A program made the position numbers and the translations under genes. 64,000 nucleotides of DNA from Anaerolineae bacterium (GTDB taxonomy: Bacteria > Chloroflexota > Anaerolineae > Aggregatilineales > UBA2796): the NCBI GenBank assembly GCA_019637615.1, contig JAHBVJ010000023.1, forward strand, positions 84,769-148,768, in the 5' to 3' direction. Of this stretch, positions 1-9,059 are shown piece after piece (position 1 is the stretch's first letter; each line of letters begins with the position of its first letter). The notes beneath the pieces are model-generated. The model did no database searches, was not told the origin of the DNA, and saw nothing but the letters and a program-made list of their open reading frames with translations.

Positions 1-363
1 TGGCATATCCAGCTATTTGGTCAAGATGCTGAAGATCCGGAACATAATGCTAGGCACAGTCTTATTGAGATGATGCTTTGGAAAACCGCCAGTAGAGCGC
101 TTGAATTGGGAACGAACGTCATACTCGATTTCGGTTTTTGGGCGCGCGAGGAACGCGAAGATTATCGATCTCGAGCGAAGGCTCTTGGAGCCAGTAGCGA
201 AGTTCATTTTCTTGATGTGCCGACCGATGAGTTGATGCGGCGGCTCGCGGCCAGAAATATGGAGTCTTCGCCATTGAATTTCTATATTCCCGAAGAAATG
301 ATGAAGCCTTGGGTGGCGTTCTTTCAAAGACCAACGCTCGATGAGCTTGAACGTCGGGAGTAA
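1..363 (+). CDS. P-loop kinase / AAA-family ATP-binding protein, 5' truncated by window edge
   Basis: The reading frame is open from base 1 and ends at 363, so about 120 C-terminal residues are visible and the N-terminal Walker A region is missing. The visible part has a hydrophobic strand ending in an aspartate (VILDFGF), then W-A-R-E-E-R-E, as in the small P-loop kinases of the AAA_33/zeta-toxin-like group, where this is the Walker B strand and following helix. A later strand (VHFLDVP) followed by an Arg-rich helix (LMRRLAARN) resembles the lid region of nucleotide and sugar kinases. The substrate cannot be told. The family link is by motif order only. Confidence 0.6.
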   Translation, partial: WHIQLFGQDAEDPEHNARHSLIEMMLWKTASRALELGTNVILDFGFWAREEREDYRSRAKALGASSEVHFLDVPTDELMRRLAARNMESSPLNFYIPEEMMKPWVAFFQRPTLDELERRE

Positions 364-913
364 AGATGCCCCCACTTCTTGCGAACTTGTTTTTCCTGCC
401 AACAGTGGCTTTACGCAAAACCATCCTATAATCTTTCCGAAACTCCGATTGATGAGGGTTATCTATTAGCGCTCCCCTCAAACCATATTCAAACCGAACA
501 TTTATACTATTTTTATGCCTCGCCTCTTGACTTCCCGTCAAGCTGTGCTAGAATAACTAAGCTACTTGTTCTAAGTCTCGACATGAGCTTGGCGGCTCGG
601 CCCAGACCACTGGAAAAACGACGACAGCACACATCAGTGGTTGCTACCTCTCCTTCGCCAGTTGTATCAGCATCCTACGCACGGGTGCAAAACGGAGGGG
701 ACTGCGATCTCATATCATACGAGCCAATGTCCGTCAAAACACGCTCGTGCGGAATCTCCGCAATATCTCATAAGAACACTGAATCAAACAGACAATCCAC
801 ACCGCTATGATCCCATGTGCAGCAGCCAACCGGATCAGTTCAGGGATCATTTGCCGCCACCAGTATCAACTGCCAAACGCTGCGCCACCAACACAACGAC
901 TCCTATTCTGTAA

Positions 914-921
914 AAGCGCTT
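914..921. promoter_or_regulatory. Distal LacI-type operator half of a pair (AAGCGCTT)
   Basis: The 8-bp palindrome AAGCGCTT lies within TAAAAGCGCTTCC. The same core recurs 69 bp downstream at 983-990, where it abuts a promoter. Central CG palindromes of this form are typical binding sites of LacI/GalR-family sugar repressors, which often use paired operators for looping. No repressor gene is in the window. Confidence 0.5.
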
Positions 922-980
922 CCATCTCGTGTGTCGAGGCCGCGGATGTGTGGGGCAAAACCAAACTACGAGTCATATGT

Positions 981-1017
981 AAAAGCGCTTTGACAAACTT
1001 CACTTCACTGCTATACT
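981..1017 (+). promoter_or_regulatory. Promoter with overlapping LacI-type operator for the glycoside hydrolase genes
   Basis: The palindrome AAAAGCGCTTT (981-991) runs directly into a -35 box TTGACA (990-995). After a 16-bp spacer comes a -10 box TATACT (1012-1017). The operator overlaps the -35 element, so a bound repressor would block RNA polymerase. The start codon of the first hydrolase is 77 bp downstream of the -10 box. Sugar-responsive repression is inferred from the site type and the genes. Confidence 0.65.
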
Positions 1018-1093
1018 GACGCATGACGCCGGATCGAGGCATCCCGTCACGAAGTATTGATTTATTAGAAGAACTTGGGAAGGCAAGAATATC

Positions 1094-2971
1094 ATGCGAA
1101 ACAGGGTTGCACTGTTCCTCCTATGGGTATTCGCCGTCAGCCTCACTACGCCTTTACTTACCTATGCACAAGATCACCAAACACTCTGGCAAGCGTGGGA
1201 AATGAAAGACATCACAACCTTAGGCGACGATAACACCGGATCGACTTTTGCACTCAACATGGACTTCAAAACGCAAAGCGGACAAGCCGCGCTGCAAGTC
1301 AGCCCCGGCGGCGGCAGCGACGAAACCAAACTGGCCTTCCCGATCACCGGGGCGGTGTTGCAGGACTGGGCACAGTTTGACCATCTAGCGTTGGACGTCT
1401 ATTTGCCGGAGGCGAACGGGCGCAACCCGAACCGCTTTTTCGTGGGCATGGCGGATGTGAGCGGGGGCTTCTCATGGGTCGCAGGTGTGTTCAGCGACAG
1501 CGACCCCGCCAGCATTCGGGCTGGCTGGAACACCATCACCTACCCTATCGATCCCGCCATGCAGCAGACCAAACCAGATGCCAAGTACAACCTATTTTTG
1601 TCGTTCTTCAACGAAGATGGCAAGCGGAATAAAGTGGCGCTGACCGAGCCGTTTTATCTCGGCAGCATTGCCCTGACGGGGATGGCGGCTACAGTTGGTG
1701 TAGGTGAGGGGAATGGGAACGCAGGCAGCGCTGATCGGTTCGCGACGGAAGCGGAACTACTGCTCGGCTTTGATGACGATGCGTTGCTCGATGCAGTGGC
1801 GCGCGAAACCTTCGATTTCTTCTGGTACGAGGTCAACCCCGCCAACGGCCTGATCAAAGACCGCAGCACGGCGGACTCGCCAAGCAGCATCGCGGCGGTG
1901 GGTTTTGGTCTGACCGCGATCCCGATTGCGGTTGATCGTGGCTGGATCAGCCGCGAACGTGGCTACGAGCGCGCGCTGTTGACCCTCAAGACATTCGCGA
2001 CGGGCGGCGTGCAGGGCAAACATGGCTTTTTCTACCACTTCATCGATATGCAGACGGGCGAACGCGTATGGAACAACGAAGTATCCTCGATTGACACGGC
2101 GCTGTTCATCGCGGGCGCGCTCACGGCAGGCGAGTACTTCAAGGGCACGGAAGTGGAGACACTCAGCGCGCAGTTGTACGCGCAGGTGGATTGGTCTACC
2201 TTCGCGGCGGGCGGCAAGCTGGTCTCGATGGGCTGGAAGCCGGAGATTGGCTTTTTCGGCAACACGTGGGATCACTTTGACGAAAGCCTGATCCTGTACA
2301 TCCTCGCTATCGGGTCGCCGTCGCATCCTGTGCCTGCTGAAGCGTGGGCGGCGATTGATCGCCCTGTTGATGCGGTGGGCGAGTACATCTTCCTGCCGGG
2401 GGAACCGCTGTTTGTGTATCAATATCCGCTGGCGTGGCTCGATCTGCGCGACAAGGAAGACAGCTTTGCCAACTATTTCAACAATACGATCCGCGCCTGC
2501 CTCCGCAATCAGAAGTTCAGCGCCGACTACGCCAAGCGCTACAAAACGTATGAGGATGGCGTATGGGGTCTGAGCGCATCGGACGGCCCCGATGGCTACC
2601 GCGCGTATGGCGCAAGCCCCGCCAACCAGGACGGCACGGTCGCGCCCTACGCCTCAATCTCGTGTTTGCCTTTCACGCCGGAAGCCGCCGTCAGTTCGAT
2701 GCGCGCCATGCTGACGCGTTTCGGCTCGAAGGTATGGGGCGAATATGGCTTCGTGAGCGCCATCAACGCCGATCAGAACTGGTACTCGAAGGAATACATC
2801 GGGATTGATCAGGGCGACGTGCTGCTGATGATCGCCAATTATCAAGACGGCTTCGTGTGGAAGTTGTTTATGCAGAATGAGCACGTCAAAAAAGCCGTCG
2901 CCGCCGTCGGGTTCACCGACAAGGCCAGCGATTACGCCGTAGTACCAGCCTTTTTGGAGAAGTCGCGGTAA
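1094..2971 (+). CDS. Secreted GH144-like glucanase (glycoamylase-type catalytic domain)
   Basis: This 625-residue protein begins with a signal peptide (about residues 1-26, ending TYAQ). Residues about 30-200 form a beta-rich region resembling a carbohydrate-binding module. Residues about 235-620 match the Glycoamylase/COG5368 fold now placed in GH144 (endo-beta-1,2-glucanase). Visible hallmarks are GLIKDRS, SIAAVGFGLTA, GWISRERGYERA, GFFYHFIDM, NEVSSIDTALF, the LAIGSPSHPVP stretch, WGLSASDGPDGY and GIDQGDVLLMI. The family hydrolyses beta-1,2-glucan or related beta-glucans outside the cell, but the exact substrate here is inferred. The gene lies downstream of the LacI-type operator/promoter and 99 bp before the GH127 gene, so the two are probably one transcript. 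Confidence 0.8.
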   Translation: MRNRVALFLLWVFAVSLTTPLLTYAQDHQTLWQAWEMKDITTLGDDNTGSTFALNMDFKTQSGQAALQVSPGGGSDETKLAFPITGAVLQDWAQFDHLALDVYLPEANGRNPNRFFVGMADVSGGFSWVAGVFSDSDPASIRAGWNTITYPIDPAMQQTKPDAKYNLFLSFFNEDGKRNKVALTEPFYLGSIALTGMAATVGVGEGNGNAGSADRFATEAELLLGFDDDALLDAVARETFDFFWYEVNPANGLIKDRSTADSPSSIAAVGFGLTAIPIAVDRGWISRERGYERALLTLKTFATGGVQGKHGFFYHFIDMQTGERVWNNEVSSIDTALFIAGALTAGEYFKGTEVETLSAQLYAQVDWSTFAAGGKLVSMGWKPEIGFFGNTWDHFDESLILYILAIGSPSHPVPAEAWAAIDRPVDAVGEYIFLPGEPLFVYQYPLAWLDLRDKEDSFANYFNNTIRACLRNQKFSADYAKRYKTYEDGVWGLSASDGPDGYRAYGASPANQDGTVAPYASISCLPFTPEAAVSSMRAMLTRFGSKVWGEYGFVSAINADQNWYSKEYIGIDQGDVLLMIANYQDGFVWKLFMQNEHVKKAVAAVGFTDKASDYAVVPAFLEKSR

Positions 2972-3070
2972 GACATCCGCGCAAGAGGGCTGGCTTCTCG
3001 CCGCATTGAGAGACCATTGAGAGACCAGCCGACGTACCGATTTCCCCTAGCGTCGTGGAGCAGATAAGCC

Positions 3071-5008
3071 TTGAACAACACAACATCCTTCCCCAAGAGT
3101 CCGGCGTGGCATGAGGTCAAGATCGAAGGCGGATTCTGGGGCGAACGCCAAGCTACCAACCGTGAACGGACGATCCCCGCGATCTACCATCAAACCAAGC
3201 TCACCGGACGGCTCGACGCGTGGAAGCTCGAATGGAAGATTGGTCAGCCCAATCCGCCGCACATCTTCTGGGATTCGGACACGGCGAAATGGATCGAAGC
3301 GGTGGCGTACAGCGTGGCGACGCAGCCAAACCCAGACTTTGAACGGCAAGTCGATGAGGTTATCGATTGGATTGCAGAGGCACAGCTTGAGGATGGTTAC
3401 GCCAACAGCCACTTCATCGCCGTTGAGCCGGAAAACCGCTGGCGCAACCTGCGCGATCAGCACGAGTTGTACTGCGCGGGGCATATGATCGAGGCGGCAG
3501 TCACCTATTTTGAGGCGACGGGCAAGCGCAAACTGCTCGATGTCGTGTGCAGGTACGCGGATCACATCGACCGGACGTTTGGCGCGCACGAAGGACAGAA
3601 ACGCGGCTACTGCGGGCATCCTGAACTTGAACTGGCGCTGGTCAGGCTGTTCCACGCGACGGGTGAACGGCGCTACTTCGAATTGGCGAAGTATTTCATC
3701 GATGAGCGCGGGCAGCAGCCGCATTATTACGACCTCGAAGCGCGGGCACGGGGCGAAGACCCGCGCAAATTCTGGGCGAAGGACTATACGTACTGTCAAG
3801 CGCATGTGCCGATCCGTGAGCAGAGCAATATAGTCGGGCATTCGGTGCGGGCGCTATATCTGTTCTCGGCTGTCACGGATGTGGCGCTGGAAACGGGCGA
3901 CGATGGGCTGCTGGCGGTGGCGCGAACGCTATGGGACGACCTGACGCAGCGTCAGACATATGTCACGGGCGGGGTGGGATCGATCCACACCATCGAAGGG
4001 TTCACGTTCCCCTACAACCTGCCGAACGAGACGGCTTACAGCGAGACCTGTGCCTCGATTGCGCTGGCCTACTGGGCGCAACGGCTGTTCAAGCTCGACC
4101 CCGACAGCCGCTACATCGACGCGATGGAACTGGCCTTGTACAACGCCATGATGAGCGGCGTCTCGTACGAAGGGTCGCTGTTCTTCCAAGCGAATCCACT
4201 TGAAGCCTACCCTAAGGTGAGTCCGTATGAGCTGTTCAACACGATGATGACGGGCGATCATTACCAGCGGACAGCGTGGTTCGATGTGGCGTGCTGCCCG
4301 TCGAATCTGGCGCGGATGGTAGCCTCAGTCGGGGCGTATTTCTACGCGGTGACGCCGGACAGGCTGTATGTCCAGCTCTACAACCAGAGCCACACGAAGC
4401 TGATCGTGGGCGGACAGGCAGTGCAGATCGAGCAGCACACCAACTACCCGTGGGAGGGTGAGGTCACGCTCACCTTGACGATGGAGCAGCCGACGCGCTT
4501 CGAACTGGCGCTGCGGATTCCACGCTGGTGCCGTGAGTACGGGATCGAGGTAAACGGCGCGGCAGTCCCAACGCAGCCGGAACGCGGCTATGTGGTCATC
4601 GAACGGGAGTGGCAGACGGGCGATACGATCAGGCTGGTGATGGCGATGCCCATCGAGCGAATGGTGGCGCACCCGCACATCCGCCAAGACGCCGGACGGG
4701 TGGCGCTGCAACGCGGGCCAATCGTGTACTGTGTCGAGGAGGCAGATAACGGCGCGGCGTTGGCGAGTATCGCGCTGCCGCACGAGGCTGCCCTAACCTA
4801 TGCCTTCGACAATACCTTGTTCGGCGGCGTGGGCACGATCACGGGCGAAGCGGTGCGGATCGAACCCGTGCAGTGGAACAGCGATCCGTATGTGCCTGCA
4901 TCCGCGCCGCAAGCCGCGCCGACGCCATTCGTATTCAAGGCGATCCCGTACTGCTTCTGGGCGAACCGACAACCGGGCGAGATGCGCGTGTGGCTGCTGA
5001 AAACCTAA
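3071..5008 (+). CDS. GH127 beta-L-arabinofuranosidase-like protein (DUF1680)
   Basis: The 645-residue protein has no signal peptide, so it is probably cytoplasmic. It carries the DUF1680/GH127 (alpha/alpha)6-barrel throughout its N-terminal two thirds and a beta-sandwich tail. Glu325 and Cys327 (in SETCAS) with Cys408-Cys409 (in ACCPSN) match the Glu-Cys...Cys-Cys zinc site of characterised GH127 enzymes, in which the first Cys of the CC pair is the nucleophile. The family releases terminal beta-L-arabinofuranose. The start chosen is TTG 3071, with GGAG about 10 nt upstream; no ATG gives a better start. It probably acts on oligosaccharides from the same polymer as the upstream secreted glucanase. 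Confidence 0.85.
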   Translation: MNNTTSFPKSPAWHEVKIEGGFWGERQATNRERTIPAIYHQTKLTGRLDAWKLEWKIGQPNPPHIFWDSDTAKWIEAVAYSVATQPNPDFERQVDEVIDWIAEAQLEDGYANSHFIAVEPENRWRNLRDQHELYCAGHMIEAAVTYFEATGKRKLLDVVCRYADHIDRTFGAHEGQKRGYCGHPELELALVRLFHATGERRYFELAKYFIDERGQQPHYYDLEARARGEDPRKFWAKDYTYCQAHVPIREQSNIVGHSVRALYLFSAVTDVALETGDDGLLAVARTLWDDLTQRQTYVTGGVGSIHTIEGFTFPYNLPNETAYSETCASIALAYWAQRLFKLDPDSRYIDAMELALYNAMMSGVSYEGSLFFQANPLEAYPKVSPYELFNTMMTGDHYQRTAWFDVACCPSNLARMVASVGAYFYAVTPDRLYVQLYNQSHTKLIVGGQAVQIEQHTNYPWEGEVTLTLTMEQPTRFELALRIPRWCREYGIEVNGAAVPTQPERGYVVIEREWQTGDTIRLVMAMPIERMVAHPHIRQDAGRVALQRGPIVYCVEEADNGAALASIALPHEAALTYAFDNTLFGGVGTITGEAVRIEPVQWNSDPYVPASAPQAAPTPFVFKAIPYCFWANRQPGEMRVWLLKT

Positions 5009-5026
5009 CGTAGCCCGCAGAATGTG

Positions 5027-5704
5027 TTATTCGTCGTCGTCCAGAGAGCGGTCGGTTAGTTTGTATTCCTTGAGCAGGCGGTCGGTGACTTCGCGCACGG
5101 CGTCATAGTCGAAGCCGCGACGGGCGAGGAACGCGCCGAGCTTGTCGCGGAAACTGCGCGGATCGAGCTTGCTGAGTTGGCGGGCTTTGTCCTGCGCGGC
5201 TTGATAGGCAGCTTCGTGCGCGTCAAAGACCGCCAAGACCTCATCGATGATGGTGGTGGCGATGCCCTTCTCGCGCAGTTCAAAGCGCAGCGCACGACTG
5301 CCGCGCGGCTTGAATTGCTGGCGGTTGGCGACCCACATCCGCGCGAAGGCCACGTCATCGAGATAGCCCTGCCCTTCCAGACGGGCGATGACGGCATCGA
5401 TCATGGTGGGCGGCGTGTCTTTCTCGGCTAGGCTGCGGCGTACCTCCGCACTGCTGCGAGGCCGCGCGCCCAGAAAGCGGAGCGCCCGATCATAGGCTTG
5501 CTCCACCGTGTCTTGCGTGGTGAGGGCGGCGATGTCGCTCTCGGTGAGCTGCTGCCCCTTGTGCAACCGTGCCGCCTCCACCATGCCCAACCCGAAGGCG
5601 AATTCGCCATCCAGATAGACGTTGACCCGTTCTTTGTTGCGCTTCTGCACTTCGAGTGCCGTGATTATTTTCGGCGGGTTGCTATTCGCGCTTGATTCGA
5701 CCAT
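5027..5704 (-). CDS. recX: Regulatory protein RecX
   Basis: This protein of about 225 residues carries the tandem three-helix repeats of RecX, the RecA modulator that binds inside the RecA filament groove. Visible hallmarks are the first repeat with RALRFLGARPRSSAEVRRSL, then GYLDDVAFARMWV and the Arg-rich RGSRALRFELREKGI. An N-terminal beta segment (YLDGEFAFGLG) is an extension common in this group. The frame stays open to 5782, but ATG 5704 has AGGA upstream and gives a normal N-terminus. An acidic tail (DDDE) ends the protein. recA is not in the window. The gene ends 19 bp from the convergent GH127 gene. Confidence 0.9.
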   Translation of the reverse strand: MVESSANSNPPKIITALEVQKRNKERVNVYLDGEFAFGLGMVEAARLHKGQQLTESDIAALTTQDTVEQAYDRALRFLGARPRSSAEVRRSLAEKDTPPTMIDAVIARLEGQGYLDDVAFARMWVANRQQFKPRGSRALRFELREKGIATTIIDEVLAVFDAHEAAYQAAQDKARQLSKLDPRSFRDKLGAFLARRGFDYDAVREVTDRLLKEYKLTDRSLDDDE

Positions 5705-5928
5705 CTGATTACATCCTGCCTTCATCCGATAAGTGTGGTTTATGTTAGCACAGGCGGGTGCAACGGTTGCGGCGATAGTCAAAATGATCCCTGATGGTGC
5801 GGGATGGATCAGGAAGTGTGGTCAGATGGTGGCGTCCAAGTGCATCGTGAGGCATTCTTGATCGAATCACGGACATTTGTCAGCGCGCCTGAATCAGTGG
5901 TGATCTGGACGATGCCACAAACGGAAAT

Positions 5929-5959
5929 AAAAACGGCGGGATCACATCCGCCGTTTTTG
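5929..5959 (-). terminator. Rho-independent terminator of tRNA-Gln
   Basis: On the minus strand, AACGGCGG and CCGCCGTT form a perfect stem around a short loop and are followed by a run of T. It starts a few bases beyond the tRNA 3' end. Confidence 0.85.
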
Positions 5960-5961
5960 TG

Positions 5962-6032
5962 CTGGGGGAGAAAGATTCGAACTTTCACAGGCAGATCCAA
6001 AGTCTGCAGTCCTGCCATTAGACGATCCCCCA
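5962..6032 (-). tRNA. tRNA-Gln (anticodon TTG)
   Basis: This 71-nt cloverleaf on the minus strand has a 7-bp acceptor (TGGGGGA/TCCCCCA) and discriminator G. The anticodon stem GCAGA/TCTGC encloses the loop CTTTGGA, whose anticodon TTG reads CAA. The T arm contains TTCGAAT. CCA is not encoded, so it must be added enzymatically. A 17-bp-spaced promoter lies just upstream and a hairpin terminator just downstream, making it a single-gene unit. Confidence 0.95.
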
Positions 6033-6042
6033 ATCGTCAATT

Positions 6043-6071
6043 ATTGTAACAGAGCCTCCGCCTACGATCAA
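6043..6071 (-). promoter_or_regulatory. Promoter of tRNA-Gln
   Basis: On the minus strand there is a -35 box TTGATC (6071-6066), a 17-bp spacer and a -10 box TACAAT (6048-6043). This places transcription start a few bases before the tRNA 5' end at 6032. Confidence 0.75.
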
Positions 6072-6249
6072 GACTCAGCTATGCGCTTCGGCGGAACGGT
6101 GCGGCAAGTAGTCGCCTACTTGGGCAAGATCACAGAAAATGAGTATGTGGTGTGAGGCGCACCGCATTCAATATTCCAATTCGCCCTAGCCTTGCTACAA
6201 TGTTGCTACTCGGATTCGCATCCATTCAAGCGGACGGCGAAGGGATCAC

Positions 6250-8199
6250 ATGACCAGCATCACACTGGATGACATTATCGAGGTGGCTCGGCTCGAGTCC
6301 GCCAAGATGCAGCATTTCTACATCGGCGTGGAACATTTATTCATCGCGCTGACCAAGCTGGAAGGCGGCATCACGCCGACTCTACTAGAGCAAGCCGAGC
6401 ATTCTGCCCGCTATCTGCGCTACGCCACGCGCGAACTTTCCGGTCGCGGCGATGATCGGCGCTACTGGTCAGGCTATCGGCAATCGCCTCGCGCCAATAT
6501 TGTGCTGGATCGCGCCCGCAGTACGCTTGATCTCGCTAACGGCAACCTTTCGCCCGAATATGCGCTGCTCGTCGCGATCCTCGAAGAAGGCGACAACATT
6601 CCCGTGCGCGCCATGCAAGAAGCGGGCGTGGATACCTCGTATCTGCTCGAACTGCTCAATGATTGGTCGGGCATCGGCATGGTCGAGGTGCAAGCCCCCG
6701 CCGCGCAGCTCATCGGCGCGGAGACGCTCTCCGCCGAACGCCAACACATTCTCAAGCTGATGTTCCGCAAGTACGAAAGCGCGCGCATCGAGCATATTTT
6801 CACCGAGGGCTTCAGCGGCTCGATGGTCATGCTGGTGCGCCCCGTACATGGGGATGGTCGCACGGACGCGCCCGTCGTCGTCAAGATCGATGATCGACAG
6901 TCGATTCAGTGGGAGAAGAAGCGCTACGATACCTTCGTCAAAGATACCCTACCACCGCGCACCGCCCGCATCGAAGGCGAACCGATCTTGCCGGACGAAT
7001 ACAGCATCGGCGGCCTCAAGTACACCTTTTTGCGGGCGCGGGATGAGGAAGCCCCCGTCAATCTGCGCGATTTTCTGGATACGCACCCGCCCAACCAGAT
7101 CGCCCGCTTCTTGCGCGAAGGGCTGTACGACAGCTTCCGCGAGACATGGTGGGGGCAAGGGCAGTCGTACAGCTTCCAGACATGGCAGGAATACGAGTTG
7201 GTGCTGCCGCCCGCGCTGGTGATCGAGGCACTCCCCATCACGACACTGCCACCGAATGGCTATGTGCTGCGTCCGTTCGGGGAATGGAGCCATAGCCAGC
7301 CGCGCCAGATCGGGGATGTGGTGGAACTGGAAGGCTTCACCGCGCTCAAGACCAAGCGCGAGAAGGGCGTAGTGCAGATTGTGGCGGGTGCGGAATCCGC
7401 CGCTATCAACTGGTCGGGGCGGATCGATGTCTACGGCCTCGATCTGAGCAGCAAGAGCTACTTTCGCGGCGAACCGATCCGCAAGATTATCGGCAAGGTG
7501 CGGCAAACGCGCAGCAGTTTGTTGCTGGCGCGTGCCGAAGCACTCGAACCCGATTTCAGCCTCGCGGATGATTGGCTGCCACGCTTGAGCAGTTTCGCGG
7601 ATCGGCTGCCGAACCCGATCCGCCAGTATCCGGCTTTGCTAGAACGGCGGCTGGCGGGGACGCTCTCGACCATTCACGGCGATCTGCACACAGGCAACAT
7701 CTTGATCGGTTCCAACAACGACGCGTGGCTGATCGACTTCGAATGGACACGCGACGGTCATACCCTGTTCGACTGGGCGGTGCTCGAAGTCAGCTTGCTA
7801 ATCGACTACGTGACGCGCTTCATCGATGAGTCATGGGACGCCGCGCGGCATGTGATCACGCTGCTAGATGTGCTCGGTCGCGAGGGTACGCTTACCGATG
7901 AAAGTTCGCTGGCGGCGAGTTTGCAGCCAATCGCGGAAGTACGGCGGATCGTGCGGGAACTGCTGTTTGTCGAACCACAGAGCGGACGCAGCAGTTGGGT
8001 TGAGTATTACACGGCCTTGGCTTTGTGTGCATTGCGCGTCATCAATTGGGATAATCGGTCACTAGGTGCGCGTCGGTTAGCGTTTATGATCTCGGCGCTG
8101 GCGATGGGTTATACTCAGAACACCGACGGAACGCGCAATATTACCTCCGCCGACCTGACTACGGATCAAGGGATGCTCGGTGGTTCGATGATGGGATGA
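6250..8199 (+). CDS. Clp-N domain fused to an APH/choline-kinase-like phosphotransferase
   Basis: This 649-residue soluble protein has an N-terminal Clp repeat domain at about residues 1-140 (ESAKMQHFYIGVEHLFIALT, then SPEYALLVAILEEG). In ClpA/ClpC this domain binds substrates or adaptors, but no AAA+ ATPase domain follows. The C-terminal part has a kinase-like lobe with VVVKIDD and, near residue 475-500, HGDLHTGNIL and LIDFEW. These are the catalytic and metal-binding loops of aminoglycoside-phosphotransferase/choline-kinase folds. A middle region of about residues 160-330 resembles ternary-complex-associated domains (TCAD9-type) from memory, which is uncertain. AAGGGA precedes the ATG at a good distance. 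The next gene starts right at its end, suggesting a functional pair. The biochemical substrate is unknown. Confidence 0.7.
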   Translation: MTSITLDDIIEVARLESAKMQHFYIGVEHLFIALTKLEGGITPTLLEQAEHSARYLRYATRELSGRGDDRRYWSGYRQSPRANIVLDRARSTLDLANGNLSPEYALLVAILEEGDNIPVRAMQEAGVDTSYLLELLNDWSGIGMVEVQAPAAQLIGAETLSAERQHILKLMFRKYESARIEHIFTEGFSGSMVMLVRPVHGDGRTDAPVVVKIDDRQSIQWEKKRYDTFVKDTLPPRTARIEGEPILPDEYSIGGLKYTFLRARDEEAPVNLRDFLDTHPPNQIARFLREGLYDSFRETWWGQGQSYSFQTWQEYELVLPPALVIEALPITTLPPNGYVLRPFGEWSHSQPRQIGDVVELEGFTALKTKREKGVVQIVAGAESAAINWSGRIDVYGLDLSSKSYFRGEPIRKIIGKVRQTRSSLLLARAEALEPDFSLADDWLPRLSSFADRLPNPIRQYPALLERRLAGTLSTIHGDLHTGNILIGSNNDAWLIDFEWTRDGHTLFDWAVLEVSLLIDYVTRFIDESWDAARHVITLLDVLGREGTLTDESSLAASLQPIAEVRRIVRELLFVEPQSGRSSWVEYYTALALCALRVINWDNRSLGARRLAFMISALAMGYTQNTDGTRNITSADLTTDQGMLGGSMMG

Positions 8200-8207
8200 G
8201 GAGAACG

Positions 8208-9020
8208 ATGAAAATATCGCTGTTTGCCATCAGCCCATCCGCGTTTGATGACTTCGCCAGCACGACCACGTTGAGCGAATTGTTGCAGTTGTATTTGACG
8301 TGCGAACCACCAGCGGATCGCCAACCGCTGCCCCTGTACATCTCCGAGACGGAAAACCTGAAAATCCGCTACGTGGCGCGTCCGTCTGGCGGGTTGTTTT
8401 ACTTCAACGGCGGACGTGTGAAGATTCTGCCGCGCTTTATGCTCGCACAAATCCCCTTCCTGAAGATGTCGATCAAGGATTATCTACGGGAGCGCGAGAG
8501 TTCCAACCTGAAATGGGTACTGGAATGTCTGGCCTCGGTGAACGCCTTCGATTGGATGCGGTGGTTGGTCGGCAATCAGCGCCATGTGTGGATCGGGAGT
8601 CTGCTAGAGGCCATCGAGCCATATTTGTTGGAATACGAAGGCACCTACGAGCATACGGCATGGCTGTTCCAGAAATTGCTGCGCGGTGCGAATGCTGGTA
8701 AGCCGCTGCCCGCCGTCGAATTCCGCCATATCGACTTTCACTTCCCCGTGCTGCCCTTGACGGATGACGATTCGCCGCTCGGCATCTGGCAAGCCGACGA
8801 AGTGCAGTACATCTTAGAATTGCTGGATTGGGTGGCCTCCTTGACCGCCGATGGCACATTGACGTTCAAAGCCCCGCCCGCATGGAGCGGTATCTCGCCC
8901 GCCGACACGGAAGAAGAATGGCACACATGGGTCAATGATCGTGTCGTGGAACTGCAATCCGCCACGTCGCTCCTTACGGAATATCCCGATTTGAGCGTGG
9001 TCAGCTTTATTGAAGGATAG
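8208..9020 (+). CDS. Uncharacterised protein coupled to the Clp-N/phosphotransferase gene
   Basis: This soluble protein of about 270 residues is rich in Leu, Trp and acidic residues, with no signal peptide or membrane segment. I do not recognise its family. GAGGAG at 8199-8204 supports ATG 8208; an in-frame ATG at 8196 overlapping the upstream stop is the alternative. Translational coupling to the Clp-N/phosphotransferase protein suggests the two work together, for example as target and regulator, but that is inference. The final residues (LSVVSFIEG) are followed by a non-coding gap holding a transposase relic. Confidence 0.65.
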   Translation: MKISLFAISPSAFDDFASTTTLSELLQLYLTCEPPADRQPLPLYISETENLKIRYVARPSGGLFYFNGGRVKILPRFMLAQIPFLKMSIKDYLRERESSNLKWVLECLASVNAFDWMRWLVGNQRHVWIGSLLEAIEPYLLEYEGTYEHTAWLFQKLLRGANAGKPLPAVEFRHIDFHFPVLPLTDDDSPLGIWQADEVQYILELLDWVASLTADGTLTFKAPPAWSGISPADTEEEWHTWVNDRVVELQSATSLLTEYPDLSVVSFIEG

Positions 9021-9059
9021 ATCAAGCGATAATCGACCCAATTAGTTCATTTTTGTAGT

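Larger units (their letters stand above)
364..1093. other. 730-bp gap without a convincing gene
   Basis: Several short frames are open here on both strands, but none has a ribosome binding site together with a recognisable protein. The composition is more AT-rich than the flanking genes. The only features I can support are two AAGCGCTT operator-like palindromes and the promoter upstream of the glycoside hydrolase genes. Confidence 0.5.

Noticed and set aside
379..810. 143-residue plus-strand frame in the first gap
   Set aside because: No ribosome binding site, no recognisable protein, and composition unlike neighbours; overlapping frames exist on both strands.
3047..3841. 264-residue minus-strand frame
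   Set aside because: Antisense to the GH127 gene, whose zinc-site residues are intact.
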